Of a stretch of 7,561 nt of DNA, positions 1-5,744 are shown piece by piece (position 1 is the stretch's first letter; each line of letters begins with the position of its first letter). The position numbers were made by a program, and so were the translations under genes. Source of the DNA: CBDVAK01 sp965371945 (GTDB lineage: Bacteria; Pseudomonadota; Gammaproteobacteria; Competibacterales; JAHEDQ01); the NCBI GenBank assembly GCA_965371945.1, contig CBDVAK010000161.1, positions 1 to 7,561 of the forward strand, given 5' to 3'. The notes under the pieces are model-generated. The model did no database searches and was not told the origin of the DNA. It saw nothing but the letters and a program-made list of their open reading frames with translations.

Positions 1-455
1 TTCTCGGCAATGATGCTCTCCAGCACCGGCACGGTTACCGGACCCACGCGGGTACCGACGATTTCACCCTGCGGCGAGATCACCAGGGTGGTGGGCAGCC
101 CGATGATCGGCGGCATGCTGGATGGCGATCTGCCGTCCGACAACAGGATCGGATACTCGATCAGCAGGCTGTCGACAAACTCCTGCAATCTGTCGTTGTC
201 GGTAGACTCCATGTTGATACCCAACACCGTGACTCCCGATTCCTGATACAGGACATGAAACTCGCTGAGCTCCGGCATCTCGGCCACACAGGGCGGACAC
301 CAGGTTGCCCAATAGTTGACGATAACCCAGCGTCCGCGATAGTCGCTGAGCCGGTAGGTGGCACCATCGAGCCCGGTAAGTTCGAACTCCGGCATGGCTG
401 CGGATGACGCCATGGATACCGCCATCAGCATCGCGATCAGAACCCTTGACAACAC
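1..455 (-). CDS. TlpA/ResA-like thioredoxin-family protein, secreted (C-terminus cut off by window edge)
   Basis: This is a periplasmic thiol-disulfide oxidoreductase of the TlpA/ResA type. Such proteins usually reduce disulfides in exported proteins, for example during cytochrome c maturation. 151 codons are visible. Residues 1-20 form a hydrophobic signal peptide ending in SMASSA-A, then a short strand (MPEFELTGLDG) leads into the thioredoxin fold. The active site is WCPPC with cysteines 53 and 56, and the cis-proline loop GLPTTLVI places Pro at 121. Both are diagnostic of the family. The start is taken as GTG at 455, preceded by AGGGA about 7 bases upstream; TTG at 452 is an alternative, and no ATG lies before the signal peptide. 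It begins 33 bases after the yihY-family stop on the same strand, so it is probably the last or a middle gene of that operon. The substrate cannot be read from the sequence. Confidence 0.9.
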   Translation of the reverse strand, partial: MLSRVLIAMLMAVSMASSAAMPEFELTGLDGATYRLSDYRGRWVIVNYWATWCPPCVAEMPELSEFHVLYQESGVTVLGINMESTDNDRLQEFVDSLLIEYPILLSDGRSPSSMPPIIGLPTTLVISPQGEIVGTRVGPVTVPVLESIIAE

Positions 456-488
456 TCCGAATTCCCTGCTCCTGAACCTGATCTGCCT

Positions 489-1802
489 TTATACACCCGC
501 TCCAACCGGGCGCTCAACCGCAGCATCCTCCGCGTAGAGTGCTGACATCGACACCGACATGGGTGCCGACATAGCATGCCGGGCCTTATCCAGAACCGTG
601 TGCAAAGCACCCTCCCGGTACTCTGCGTCCTGTGGCGGACCTGCGCGGGGCAGGGCAAATGGCAGCACTTGATGGAAGTCGGCCAGGGTGAGGTTATCGA
701 GATCGCGAGCCAGAGCCCAGTTGTCGCCGTTGACGAGATGCACCAGTCTGGCCTTGCGCATGATCTCCAGGAAATTTTCAGTATCCACACCGGATGCATC
801 ACCAGTCGCTCGCGCCAGCCGCTGCAACGACAGCGATTCTCCCGCCTGCTGTTGGCGCCAGAGTACGCCAAGCAGCCGATACGCCTGTACGAACGAGGCC
901 CCGGTGCTGTCCACGGCACGCAGCTGCCGAAAGTTACCCAGGCAATAGGTAAACTCAGCACCCAGCAGAACAACAATCCAGCTCAGATAGATCCAGATCA
1001 GGAATATCGGGATGACAGCCAGTGCACCGTAGATATTCTGATAGGTCGGAAAATTAGTGACATAGAAAGCAAAGCCGCGCTTGGCCAGTTCGAACAATAA
1101 TGCGGCCACGGCGGCACCGGACAAGGCGTGAACGATACCAATTCGTCGGTCCGGCACAGTGACGTAGAGCAACATGAAAGCCAGCGTCGCCGAGGCCCAC
1201 GGAGTCACCGCCAGCAGGGCGCCACGCACACGGGGCAGATCGACATCGCTGAACAATGGCAACGAGACGATGTATGAGGTAGCGACCAGACTGACGCCGA
1301 TCAGTACCGGACCCAGGGTCAGCAAGGCCCAGTACACCAGCAGCCTGACCAACAGCCTGCGTCGCTGGCGAACCTTCCAGATGACGTTCAGTGCATCGCT
1401 GATGGTGGACAGCATCATCACCGCGGTCACCAGCAAGAACAGGACGCCAGCCGCGGTGAGACTCTTGGCCTTGTCCGCAAAACCGAGCAGATACTCCTGT
1501 ACTGCTGTGCCCGATGCCGGCACGAAATTGTCGAACACGAAGCCCTGGATTTGCTCCGTGACCTGCTCGAACACGGGAAACACGGACAATATGCCCAACA
1601 CCACGGCCGTTAGCGGAACCAGCGACAGTAGCGCTGTATAGGAAAGCGCGCCTGCAGCCTGCAGGCAGCGGTCACGTAGAAAGTGCTGGATGATAAGCAG
1701 CAGAAACGCACGGACCGCGATCGCGGCGCTGAGCAGGGAGACCGGTGCCCGGGAGTGCGACTTACTGGGCCGGTGAGCCGGAATCGATCTGTTCACGAGC
1801 AC
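489..1802 (-). CDS. YihY/BrkB-family (UPF0761) inner-membrane protein with C-terminal cytoplasmic domain
   Basis: A polytopic inner-membrane protein of unknown function. E. coli YihY was once mislabelled ribonuclease BN, and that name should not be carried over. The N-terminal ~290 residues match the family closely: GALSYTALLSLVPL, ISDALNVIW, VYWALLTLGPVLIG, ALLFELAKRGFAFYV and IYGALAVIPIFLIWIYLSWIVVLLGAEFTYCLG, forming about six membrane segments. About 145 residues follow, absent from the shorter E. coli protein. They are charged and helical, contain LSLQRLARATG and FLEIMRKARLVHLV, and resemble a winged-helix-like regulatory domain (inferred). The start is uncertain. No ATG is in frame; GTG 1802 or 1796 fits the family length best, and TTG 1865 would add about 20 residues inside the upstream gene. 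With GTG 1802 it overlaps the end of the DUF4398 gene by 41 bases, which suggests coupled translation. Confidence 0.88.
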   Translation of the reverse strand: MLVNRSIPAHRPSKSHSRAPVSLLSAAIAVRAFLLLIIQHFLRDRCLQAAGALSYTALLSLVPLTAVVLGILSVFPVFEQVTEQIQGFVFDNFVPASGTAVQEYLLGFADKAKSLTAAGVLFLLVTAVMMLSTISDALNVIWKVRQRRRLLVRLLVYWALLTLGPVLIGVSLVATSYIVSLPLFSDVDLPRVRGALLAVTPWASATLAFMLLYVTVPDRRIGIVHALSGAAVAALLFELAKRGFAFYVTNFPTYQNIYGALAVIPIFLIWIYLSWIVVLLGAEFTYCLGNFRQLRAVDSTGASFVQAYRLLGVLWRQQQAGESLSLQRLARATGDASGVDTENFLEIMRKARLVHLVNGDNWALARDLDNLTLADFHQVLPFALPRAGPPQDAEYREGALHTVLDKARHAMSAPMSVSMSALYAEDAAVERPVGAGV

Positions 1803-2052
1803 GGATGGCTTTGTCTCGTGCGTCGAGGGCAAGGGCCCTGGCCTGATCGTAGTCGTGTGCTTCAAGGCTGCCTTGTGCCTGGCTCAGCAACTCCTTGGCG
1901 CGCACCAGTTGTGGTGAACGCCAGTCACTGGCCCCGGCATGCTGGGCCGCCTGGATTGCCTGTCTGGCGTCGCTCATTTCCTGCACCGGCGCGACCGCAC
2001 AACCGACCAGCAGCAAGATAGCGAAGATGAGGTATGTCAGTGTTTTGGTCAA
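1762..2052 (-). CDS. DUF4398-type small lipoprotein
   Basis: A 96-residue predicted lipoprotein. It has a basic N-terminus (MTKT), a hydrophobic stretch and a lipobox LVGC with the lipidated cysteine at 18. The residue after the cysteine is Ala, which fits sorting to the outer membrane. The mature part is an amphipathic helical hairpin with Ala/Gln-rich and Arg-rich helices. SDARQAIQAAQ and the LVRAKELLSQAQ / AHDYDQARALALDARDKA pattern are typical of DUF4398 proteins. The function is unknown, although the same domain occurs beside OmpA-like and other envelope proteins. The start is taken as TTG 2052 because it places the signal peptide at the N-terminus. GTG 2154 would put 34 extra residues before it and is unlikely. 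It is the first gene of the probable DUF4398-yihY-tlpA operon. Confidence 0.8.
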   Translation of the reverse strand: MTKTLTYLIFAILLLVGCAVAPVQEMSDARQAIQAAQHAGASDWRSPQLVRAKELLSQAQGSLEAHDYDQARALALDARDKAIRAREQIDSGSPAQ

Positions 2053-2093
2053 CGTTCTGATAAGCTCTGTGCCGCGCGACGTAGCAGGCGCAC
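2049..2093 (-). CDS. Possible 14-codon leader ORF upstream of the DUF4398 lipoprotein
   Basis: A short frame starts with GTG at 2093, preceded by a good ribosome-binding site (AAGGA at 2099-2103, 5-base spacer). It encodes MRLLRRAAQSLSER and stops at TGA 2051-2049, which overlaps the TTG start of the lipoprotein gene (TTGA). The lipoprotein gene itself has no clear ribosome-binding site, so this frame could deliver ribosomes to it by stop-start coupling. It is too short to distinguish from chance without conservation data. Alternatively, AAGGA may simply be a coincidental purine stretch. Confidence 0.3.
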   Translation of the reverse strand: MRLLRRAAQSLSER

Positions 2094-2111
2094 CGCAATC
2101 CTTTTCAGAGC

Positions 2112-2141
2112 ACGCTAGCACCGCCCGATCGGGGGCGTCAA
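2112..2141 (-). promoter_or_regulatory. Candidate sigma-70 promoter for the DUF4398-yihY-tlpA operon
   Basis: Read on the minus strand, TTGACG (2141-2136) is followed after 18 bases by TAGCGT (2117-2112). The -35 is 5/6 to consensus and the -10 keeps the key TA...T positions. Transcription would start near 2105, about 50 bases before the TTG start. The spacer contains a perfect 10-base palindrome. This was found by eye, with no scoring. Confidence 0.4.
2124..2133. repeat. 10-base palindrome CCCGATCGGG inside the promoter spacer
   Basis: A perfect inverted repeat sits exactly between the proposed -35 and -10 of the leftward promoter. It could be an operator half-site pair, or chance in G+C-rich DNA. 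No known regulator consensus is recognised. Confidence 0.3.
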
Positions 2142-2206
2142 GAACCGCAGCCACGGACCGCCAAGGGTGGAACCCCGAACGGGTCCCGGATCAGGATATC
2201 AGCATG

Positions 2207-2235
2207 TTCAATCATCACAATCCGGCCTGTACCAT
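2207..2235 (+). promoter_or_regulatory. Weak candidate promoter for wrbA
   Basis: TTCAAT (2207-2212) and TACCAT (2230-2235) are separated by 17 bases, 45 bases before the wrbA start. The match is only 3/6 and 4/6, but this is the most A+T-rich stretch just upstream of the gene. It is offered as the best visible candidate, not as an established promoter. Confidence 0.2.
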
Positions 2236-2268
2236 ATTCCGGCAACCATCGCGACCCGGGCAAGTAGC

Positions 2269-2272
2269 GGAG
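2269..2272 (+). promoter_or_regulatory. Ribosome-binding site of wrbA
   Basis: GGAG lies 8 bases before ATG 2281 and decides this start over upstream in-frame codons, which would add residues before the flavodoxin first strand (CLVLYYS). Confidence 0.7.
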
Positions 2273-2280
2273 ATCTGCTA

Positions 2281-2877
2281 ATGCCCGAGTGTCTGGTCCT
2301 TTACTACTCGGTGCATGGCGCCACCGGACAGATGGCCCGACAGGTGGCCCGGGGCATCGAGCAGGTGGCAGGCATGCGCGCCCGTATCCGTACGGTGCCG
2401 CGCGTATCAGCAAACTGCGAAACGGTCGAGGACGCGATTCCGGAGTCCGGCCCACCTTTCGTCACCCATGACGATCTGCGTGAGTGCGCGGGCCTCGCGC
2501 TGGGCAGCCCCACGCGATTTGGCAACATGGCCGCCCCGCTCAAGTATTTTCTCGATGGCAGCAGCGCACTGTGGCTGTCGGGAGCGCTGGTTGGCAAGCC
2601 CGCGGCGGTATTCACATCCACCGCGAGCCTGCATGGTGGCCAGGAAACGACACTGATATCGATGATGTTGCCGCTATTGCACCACGGTATGGTGATGGTC
2701 GGTATTCCCTACACCGAACCCGCCCTGCTCGAAACTCGTAGCGGTGGAACGCCGTACGGTGCCAGCCACCTGTCCGGTGCCGACAACAAGCTGCCTTTGA
2801 GTGGCCACGAAAAAACGCTGTGTACTGCGCTGGGCCAACGGTTGGCGGACACCGCGCGCAAACTGTGCGCCCCCTGA
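2281..2877 (+). CDS. wrbA: NAD(P)H:quinone oxidoreductase WrbA, flavodoxin-like
   Basis: A cytoplasmic FMN enzyme that reduces quinones by two electrons using NAD(P)H, which avoids semiquinone radicals. It has 198 residues, the usual family length. The FMN phosphate loop YYSVHGATGQMA is at 8-19. The WrbA signature GSPTRFGNMAAPLKYFLD (75-92) and the FTSTASLHGGQETT segment (111-124) that packs on the flavin follow. SMMLPLLHHGM and GGTPYGASHLSG (155-166) complete the match, so the WrbA subgroup is clear rather than plain flavodoxin. It is read divergently from the lipoprotein operon. The start of the DUF2069 gene overlaps its end by 13 bases, so the two are probably co-transcribed. I recall a similar wrbA-DUF2069 pairing in Pseudomonas, where an arsC-like gene is also nearby; none is seen here. 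Confidence 0.95.
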   Translation: MPECLVLYYSVHGATGQMARQVARGIEQVAGMRARIRTVPRVSANCETVEDAIPESGPPFVTHDDLRECAGLALGSPTRFGNMAAPLKYFLDGSSALWLSGALVGKPAAVFTSTASLHGGQETTLISMMLPLLHHGMVMVGIPYTEPALLETRSGGTPYGASHLSGADNKLPLSGHEKTLCTALGQRLADTARKLCAP

Positions 2878-3233
2878 CCCGCGCCGCCAGGGTAGCTGCC
2901 CTGGTCGGTTACTTTGGTCTGTTCTCGCTGCTGATGGCACAACTGACCTGGCTGGCGCCACCGACACCGATACCGGTATCGATCGCCCTGCTATTGCTGG
3001 TGGGACCGCTGTTATTCCCGCTCAGGGGCATACTGCAGGGGCGAACCTACACGCACACCTGGGCATCGTATATGGCATTGTTCTATTTCGCCGCCGGGGT
3101 CTTCAACCTGGCCGGGGACACGATACCGGACGTACTGGCCTGGTTCGAGATCGCCTTCAGCCTGTTATTTTTTGTCGCCGCCATCACTTTCGTCCGCCTC
3201 CGCGCCAGCGAACTCAAGGTTCGTGAGCCCTAA
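2865..3233 (+). CDS. DUF2069 small inner-membrane protein
   Basis: A membrane protein of unknown function, 122 residues from GTG 2865. It has about four hydrophobic segments (roughly 9-31, 36-53, 68-86 and 92-112) with a basic N-terminus. The loop FPLRGILQGRTYTHTWASYMALFYF (about 51-75) is the recognisable DUF2069 core. The GTG start inside the end of wrbA is preferred because it gives the family's usual N-terminus. GTG 2820 in the same frame would add 15 residues translated from within wrbA. No strong ribosome-binding site is visible, so translation is probably coupled to wrbA. Its last 20 bases overlap the last 20 bases of hda on the other strand. Confidence 0.85.
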   Translation: MRPLTRAARVAALVGYFGLFSLLMAQLTWLAPPTPIPVSIALLLLVGPLLFPLRGILQGRTYTHTWASYMALFYFAAGVFNLAGDTIPDVLAWFEIAFSLLFFVAAITFVRLRASELKVREP

Positions 3234-3936
3234 CGCCTGAAGGTCCCATTTGCAGAACCTGGCGAACGAAAGGGATCGTCAAGCGACGTTTGGCAGCCAG
3301 GGAAGCACGGTCGAGCGTCGAGAGGGTTCGCGACAGTTCCGACAAATCCCCCGAATAGTGGCGCAACAGATAGCGGGCGACCCGCTCGGGAAGGCGGATG
3401 CCCCTAGCGCGGGCGCGTAGCTGCAGGGCCCACAGCTTGTCATCGCCAACCAACGGCTGCAAACCCCTTTGGATACTCATCGACAACCGGAATGCCAGTC
3501 CGCGATCGACAAAATCTATCTCACCCAGTGCCTTTGTGGCGCTGTAGATCAGGCAGCTGCCACTGTTGGCGGATCTCCCCAGCAGCTTGGTGAGGGCATC
3601 CTCCCACGCGCTGTCCCCCGCGACCAGGTCAAGGTCATCGACGCAGATCAGCCGCATTTTCTCCAGTCCCTCGGTGACCTGCGGGCCAAACTGTACCCCG
3701 GCGGCATCCATGGGCAGATAGGCTGCAGCCAGACTGCGGTCACAGGCTCTGCACATGGCTTGCAGAAGGTGGGTCTTGCCGGCGCCGACAGGGCCGTGGA
3801 GACAGACGGACACCGGGGTGGCCTCGATCAATGCACGGCGCAGCAACCACACCAGTTTCTGGTTTGAACCCGGGTAGAAATCATCCAGAGAGTGCCCGGT
3901 GGACAGACGCAGGTCGAGCGGCAGCTGTCGACTCAC
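3214..3936 (-). CDS. hda: DnaA regulatory inactivator Hda (AAA+ protein)
   Basis: With the DNA-loaded beta clamp, Hda triggers hydrolysis of ATP bound to DnaA after initiation (RIDA), preventing re-initiation. The 240-residue protein carries the expected clamp-binding motif QLPLDL at 4-9. Next come a Walker A GPVGAGKT (48-55), a Walker B LICVDD (96-101), and a sensor-like IYSATKAL. Arg150 in GLAFRL is the probable arginine finger that acts on DnaA. The end, TLDRASLAAKRRLTIPFVRQVL, is the Hda hallmark (E. coli: [25 protein letters not shown]). The start is GTG 3936; its GTGA overlaps the TGA of the upstream transporter gene, with AAGAG 5 bases before, so translation is coupled. Unlike E. coli Hda, whose P-loop reads GAGRSH, this one has the canonical GKT. 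A ~10-residue tail (GPSGVRAHEP) is encoded opposite the end of the DUF2069 gene. Confidence 0.93.
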   Translation of the reverse strand: MSRQLPLDLRLSTGHSLDDFYPGSNQKLVWLLRRALIEATPVSVCLHGPVGAGKTHLLQAMCRACDRSLAAAYLPMDAAGVQFGPQVTEGLEKMRLICVDDLDLVAGDSAWEDALTKLLGRSANSGSCLIYSATKALGEIDFVDRGLAFRLSMSIQRGLQPLVGDDKLWALQLRARARGIRLPERVARYLLRHYSGDLSELSRTLSTLDRASLAAKRRLTIPFVRQVLQMGPSGVRAHEP

Positions 3937-5021
3937 GGTGGCTCTTGCCCGGTGGTCGTATTGCCTGTGCTCCCGTACAGGGCACTGCGCAGATAGCCGT
4001 CGTGGGAGTGACGCAACAGCACCATGACCACAGCCGCCACCGGCAGAGCCACCAGCACTCCGAAGAAACCGAACAGCTGCCCACCCGCCAGCACCGCGAA
4101 GATGACCGCCACCGGATGCAGCCCGATGCGGTCCCCAACCAGCAGAGGGGTCAACAGCATGCCTTCCAGCACCTGGCCGACACCAAACACCAGCAACACG
4201 GGCAGCAGTGCGCCGATTTCATGGAACTGCAGATAGGCGGCGATCAGCGCCACGCTCACTCCGACGATGGCGCCAAGATAGGGAACAAAGGACACCAACC
4301 CCGCCAACATCCCGATCAGCAGCCCGAACTCCAGACCGACGATCCACAACCCCAGCGAGTAGATCGCACCCTGTGCCAGCATCACCAGGATCTGACCACG
4401 CAGGAAGGCGCCCAGGACCTCGTCCGACTCGGCGGCCAGAGCCGCCACCGCCGGCTCGATGCGTCTGGGCAGCAACCTGCCGATATTGGTGATCAGGATG
4501 TCCCAGTCCCTGAGCAGGTAGAAAGTAACCACTGGAATCAACAGCAGGTTGGCGACGAACTGGACCAGTACGCCACCGGAGGCGCTGACCAGACCCAGCA
4601 TACCCCCCAACATACCACCCGCTTGCGCCCAATAACCGCTCAATGCCTGACCCAGTGCCGCCAGATCGATGGCCCCCCCTGAAATGCCCAGCGCATCACG
4701 CAGCAACGGGACCAGATTTTCCTGCAGCCACTGCATGTATTCGGGCAGACGCTGCGCCAGCACCGCAAGCTGCCGGCCAACCATGGGCAGCAGCAGCAAC
4801 ACCATCAGGGTCAACAGCACAAACAGCACCGCGAACACAACCGTGACCGCCAGCGACCTTTTCAAGCCCAGTGCTTCGAGTCGATCCGCCCAGGGATCAC
4901 CAAGATAGGCCAGCAGAGCGCCGGCGATGAATGGCGTGAGCACGGGCGCCAGCAACCAGGTCAGCGTTACCATGCCGACCACAGCCCAGATCAAGACACA
5001 CAGCCGGCATTCAGAGCGCAT
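3933..5021 (-). CDS. AI-2E family transporter (PerM/YdiK-like membrane protein)
   Basis: A polytopic inner-membrane protein of the AI-2 exporter-like superfamily, 362 residues. Members have been linked to autoinducer-2 export or to ion antiport, and the substrate here cannot be inferred. It has two N-terminal segments (about 8-40), a long hydrophobic stretch (57-80), and an amphipathic region with the WLQENLVPLL helix. A C-terminal bundle follows, with VVTFYLLRDWD (164-173), SFVPYLGAIVG (244-254) and LVGDRIGLHPVAVIFAVLAGG (about 294-314). The last two are the best family signatures. The ATG start at 5021 lies inside the phosphatidyltransferase gene, overlapping its end by 11 bases, and its stop overlaps the hda start. 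It is therefore the middle gene of a tightly packed three-gene operon. The C-terminal tail (STGNTTTGQEPP) is polar and non-conserved in appearance. Confidence 0.92.
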   Translation of the reverse strand: MRSECRLCVLIWAVVGMVTLTWLLAPVLTPFIAGALLAYLGDPWADRLEALGLKRSLAVTVVFAVLFVLLTLMVLLLLPMVGRQLAVLAQRLPEYMQWLQENLVPLLRDALGISGGAIDLAALGQALSGYWAQAGGMLGGMLGLVSASGGVLVQFVANLLLIPVVTFYLLRDWDILITNIGRLLPRRIEPAVAALAAESDEVLGAFLRGQILVMLAQGAIYSLGLWIVGLEFGLLIGMLAGLVSFVPYLGAIVGVSVALIAAYLQFHEIGALLPVLLVFGVGQVLEGMLLTPLLVGDRIGLHPVAVIFAVLAGGQLFGFFGVLVALPVAAVVMVLLRHSHDGYLRSALYGSTGNTTTGQEPP

Positions 5022-5598
5022 CGCGATGCCACCAGGTACTACTCAGCCCCGCCCGCACCTGGCGCCGGGCTCGTGCGCCCCAGACAAAGACGTACCCCAC
5101 GCCGCTCAACACAGTGGAAGCAGCCACCGCGTAGATCAGCCCGGTCTCCAGCACCACGGGCAAGCCCAGCAGACCGCGGCTGGTGATCGCCCAGATCACC
5201 AGGATCAACTGCAACGCGGTGTTGGCTTTGCCGGTCCAGGTCGGCGCAGCATCGAATGGCTCGATCAGCAGGTAATAACTGACCGCGCCCACCACGATCA
5301 ACAGATCGCGCGACAGCACCATGACTACCAGCCACCAGGGCAGCACGCCAACCCAGGCCAGACTCACAAAACTGGTGGTGAGCAGCAGTTTGTCAGCCAC
5401 CGGATCAAGAATACCGCCCAGAGACGAGGTCCAGTGAAACCGCTTGGCCAGCAGTCCGTCCAGTGCATCACTGACGGCTGCGACCGAAAACAGGGAGAAT
5501 GCCGCGCTGAAGCGCTGCTCGGTGATAGCCCACACCACCGGCCCCACCAGCAGGATTCTGAGCAGGGAAATCAGATTGGGCAGATCCTTCAAACCCAT
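5011..5598 (-). CDS. CDP-alcohol phosphatidyltransferase (PgsA-like)
   Basis: An integral membrane enzyme that transfers a phosphatidyl group from CDP-diacylglycerol to an alcohol. The likely product is phosphatidylglycerol phosphate (PgsA reaction), but a CDP-alcohol-type cardiolipin synthase cannot be excluded. It has 195 residues and about six hydrophobic segments. The catalytic motif is present: D44, D47-G48, A51, G61, D65 and D69, spaced exactly as D-x2-D-G-x2-A-R-x8-G-x3-D-x3-D. Lys52 stands in place of the usual Arg. LDPVADKLLL and TGKANTALQ are further PgsA-like segments. ATG 5598 has a good ribosome-binding site (AGAGGA, 6-base spacer). It is the first gene of the operon with the AI-2E transporter and hda, divergent from purM. 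Whether it is the organism's only PgsA cannot be told here. Confidence 0.88.
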   Translation of the reverse strand: MGLKDLPNLISLLRILLVGPVVWAITEQRFSAAFSLFSVAAVSDALDGLLAKRFHWTSSLGGILDPVADKLLLTTSFVSLAWVGVLPWWLVVMVLSRDLLIVVGAVSYYLLIEPFDAAPTWTGKANTALQLILVIWAITSRGLLGLPVVLETGLIYAVAASTVLSGVGYVFVWGARARRQVRAGLSSTWWHRDAL

Positions 5599-5604
5599 CC
5601 GCCA

Positions 5605-5610
5605 TCCTCT
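5605..5610 (-). promoter_or_regulatory. Ribosome-binding site of the phosphatidyltransferase gene
   Basis: AGAGGA on the minus strand lies 6 bases before ATG 5598 and supports that start. A second ATG seven bases upstream (5605) is in another frame. Confidence 0.7.
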
Positions 5611-5669
5611 GCAAGCGCGGTAGCGGGAAAGCCCGAATTTCTTGTCACGACTGGCAACAAACTGTCCCG

Positions 5670-5697
5670 AATGTAGCGCCTGCGATCGGCGTGTAAA
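5670..5697 (-). promoter_or_regulatory. Candidate sigma-70 promoter for the phosphatidyltransferase-AI-2E-hda operon
   Basis: On the minus strand, TTTACA (5697-5692, 5/6 to the -35 consensus) is followed after 16 bases by TACATT (5675-5670), which keeps the TA...T of the -10. Transcription would start near 5662, about 64 bases before the first codon. All three genes would depend on it unless internal promoters exist. This was judged by eye. Confidence 0.45.
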
Positions 5698-5699
5698 AT
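5694..5699 (+). promoter_or_regulatory. Candidate -10 element of the purM promoter
   Basis: TAAAAT (5/6 to TATAAT) lies 45 bases before the purM start. No convincing -35 is found at 15-18 bases upstream, so the promoter may be weak or activator-dependent. The hexamer overlaps the -35 of the leftward promoter. No E. coli-type PurR operator is seen between the genes. Confidence 0.3.
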
Positions 5700-5734
5700 A
5701 GCATAGTTGACCCGCTCTGAAACAAACATCAAAC

Positions 5735-5738
5735 AGGA
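5735..5738 (+). promoter_or_regulatory. Ribosome-binding site of purM
   Basis: AGGA sits 6 bases before GTG 5745 and decides this start. The first ATG in the vicinity (5767) is in a different frame. Confidence 0.75.
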
Positions 5739-5744
5739 ACCGAC

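Noticed and set aside
576..1100. Plus-strand frame of 174 codons inside the YihY-type gene
   Set aside because: It is a shadow of the conserved membrane protein on the other strand; the translated product looks like reversed-strand composition.
1651..1670. Inverted repeat around CCTGCAGCCTGCAGG in the YihY-type gene
   Set aside because: It lies inside conserved coding sequence (CLQAAGAL) and is explained by the codons; there is no T-tract or other regulatory sign.
2053..2154. Extended N-terminus of the DUF4398 protein starting at GTG 2154
   Set aside because: It would bury the signal peptide and lipobox about 50 residues into the protein, and would run through the best promoter candidate.
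2165..2190. Imperfect hairpin GGAACCCC...GGGTCC upstream of wrbA as a terminator
   Set aside because: The stem is mismatched, no T-run follows, and neither flanking gene ends there.
3831..4682. Long plus-strand frame (283 codons) rich in Gln and His, opposite hda and the AI-2E gene
   Set aside because: It lies antisense to two clearly recognised genes. Its His/Gln-rich composition is what the reverse of Leu/Val-rich membrane-protein codons gives in G+C-rich DNA.
5632..5672. Two copies of CCCGAAT 34 bases apart in the purM upstream region
   Set aside because: The repeat is only seven bases long, spacing is not a whole number of helical turns, and no regulator consensus is recognised; likely chance.
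4927..5676. Plus-strand frame of 249 codons opposite the phosphatidyltransferase gene
   Set aside because: Same reason: antisense to a gene with an intact catalytic motif, low-complexity Gln/His/Pro-rich product, no recognisable domain.
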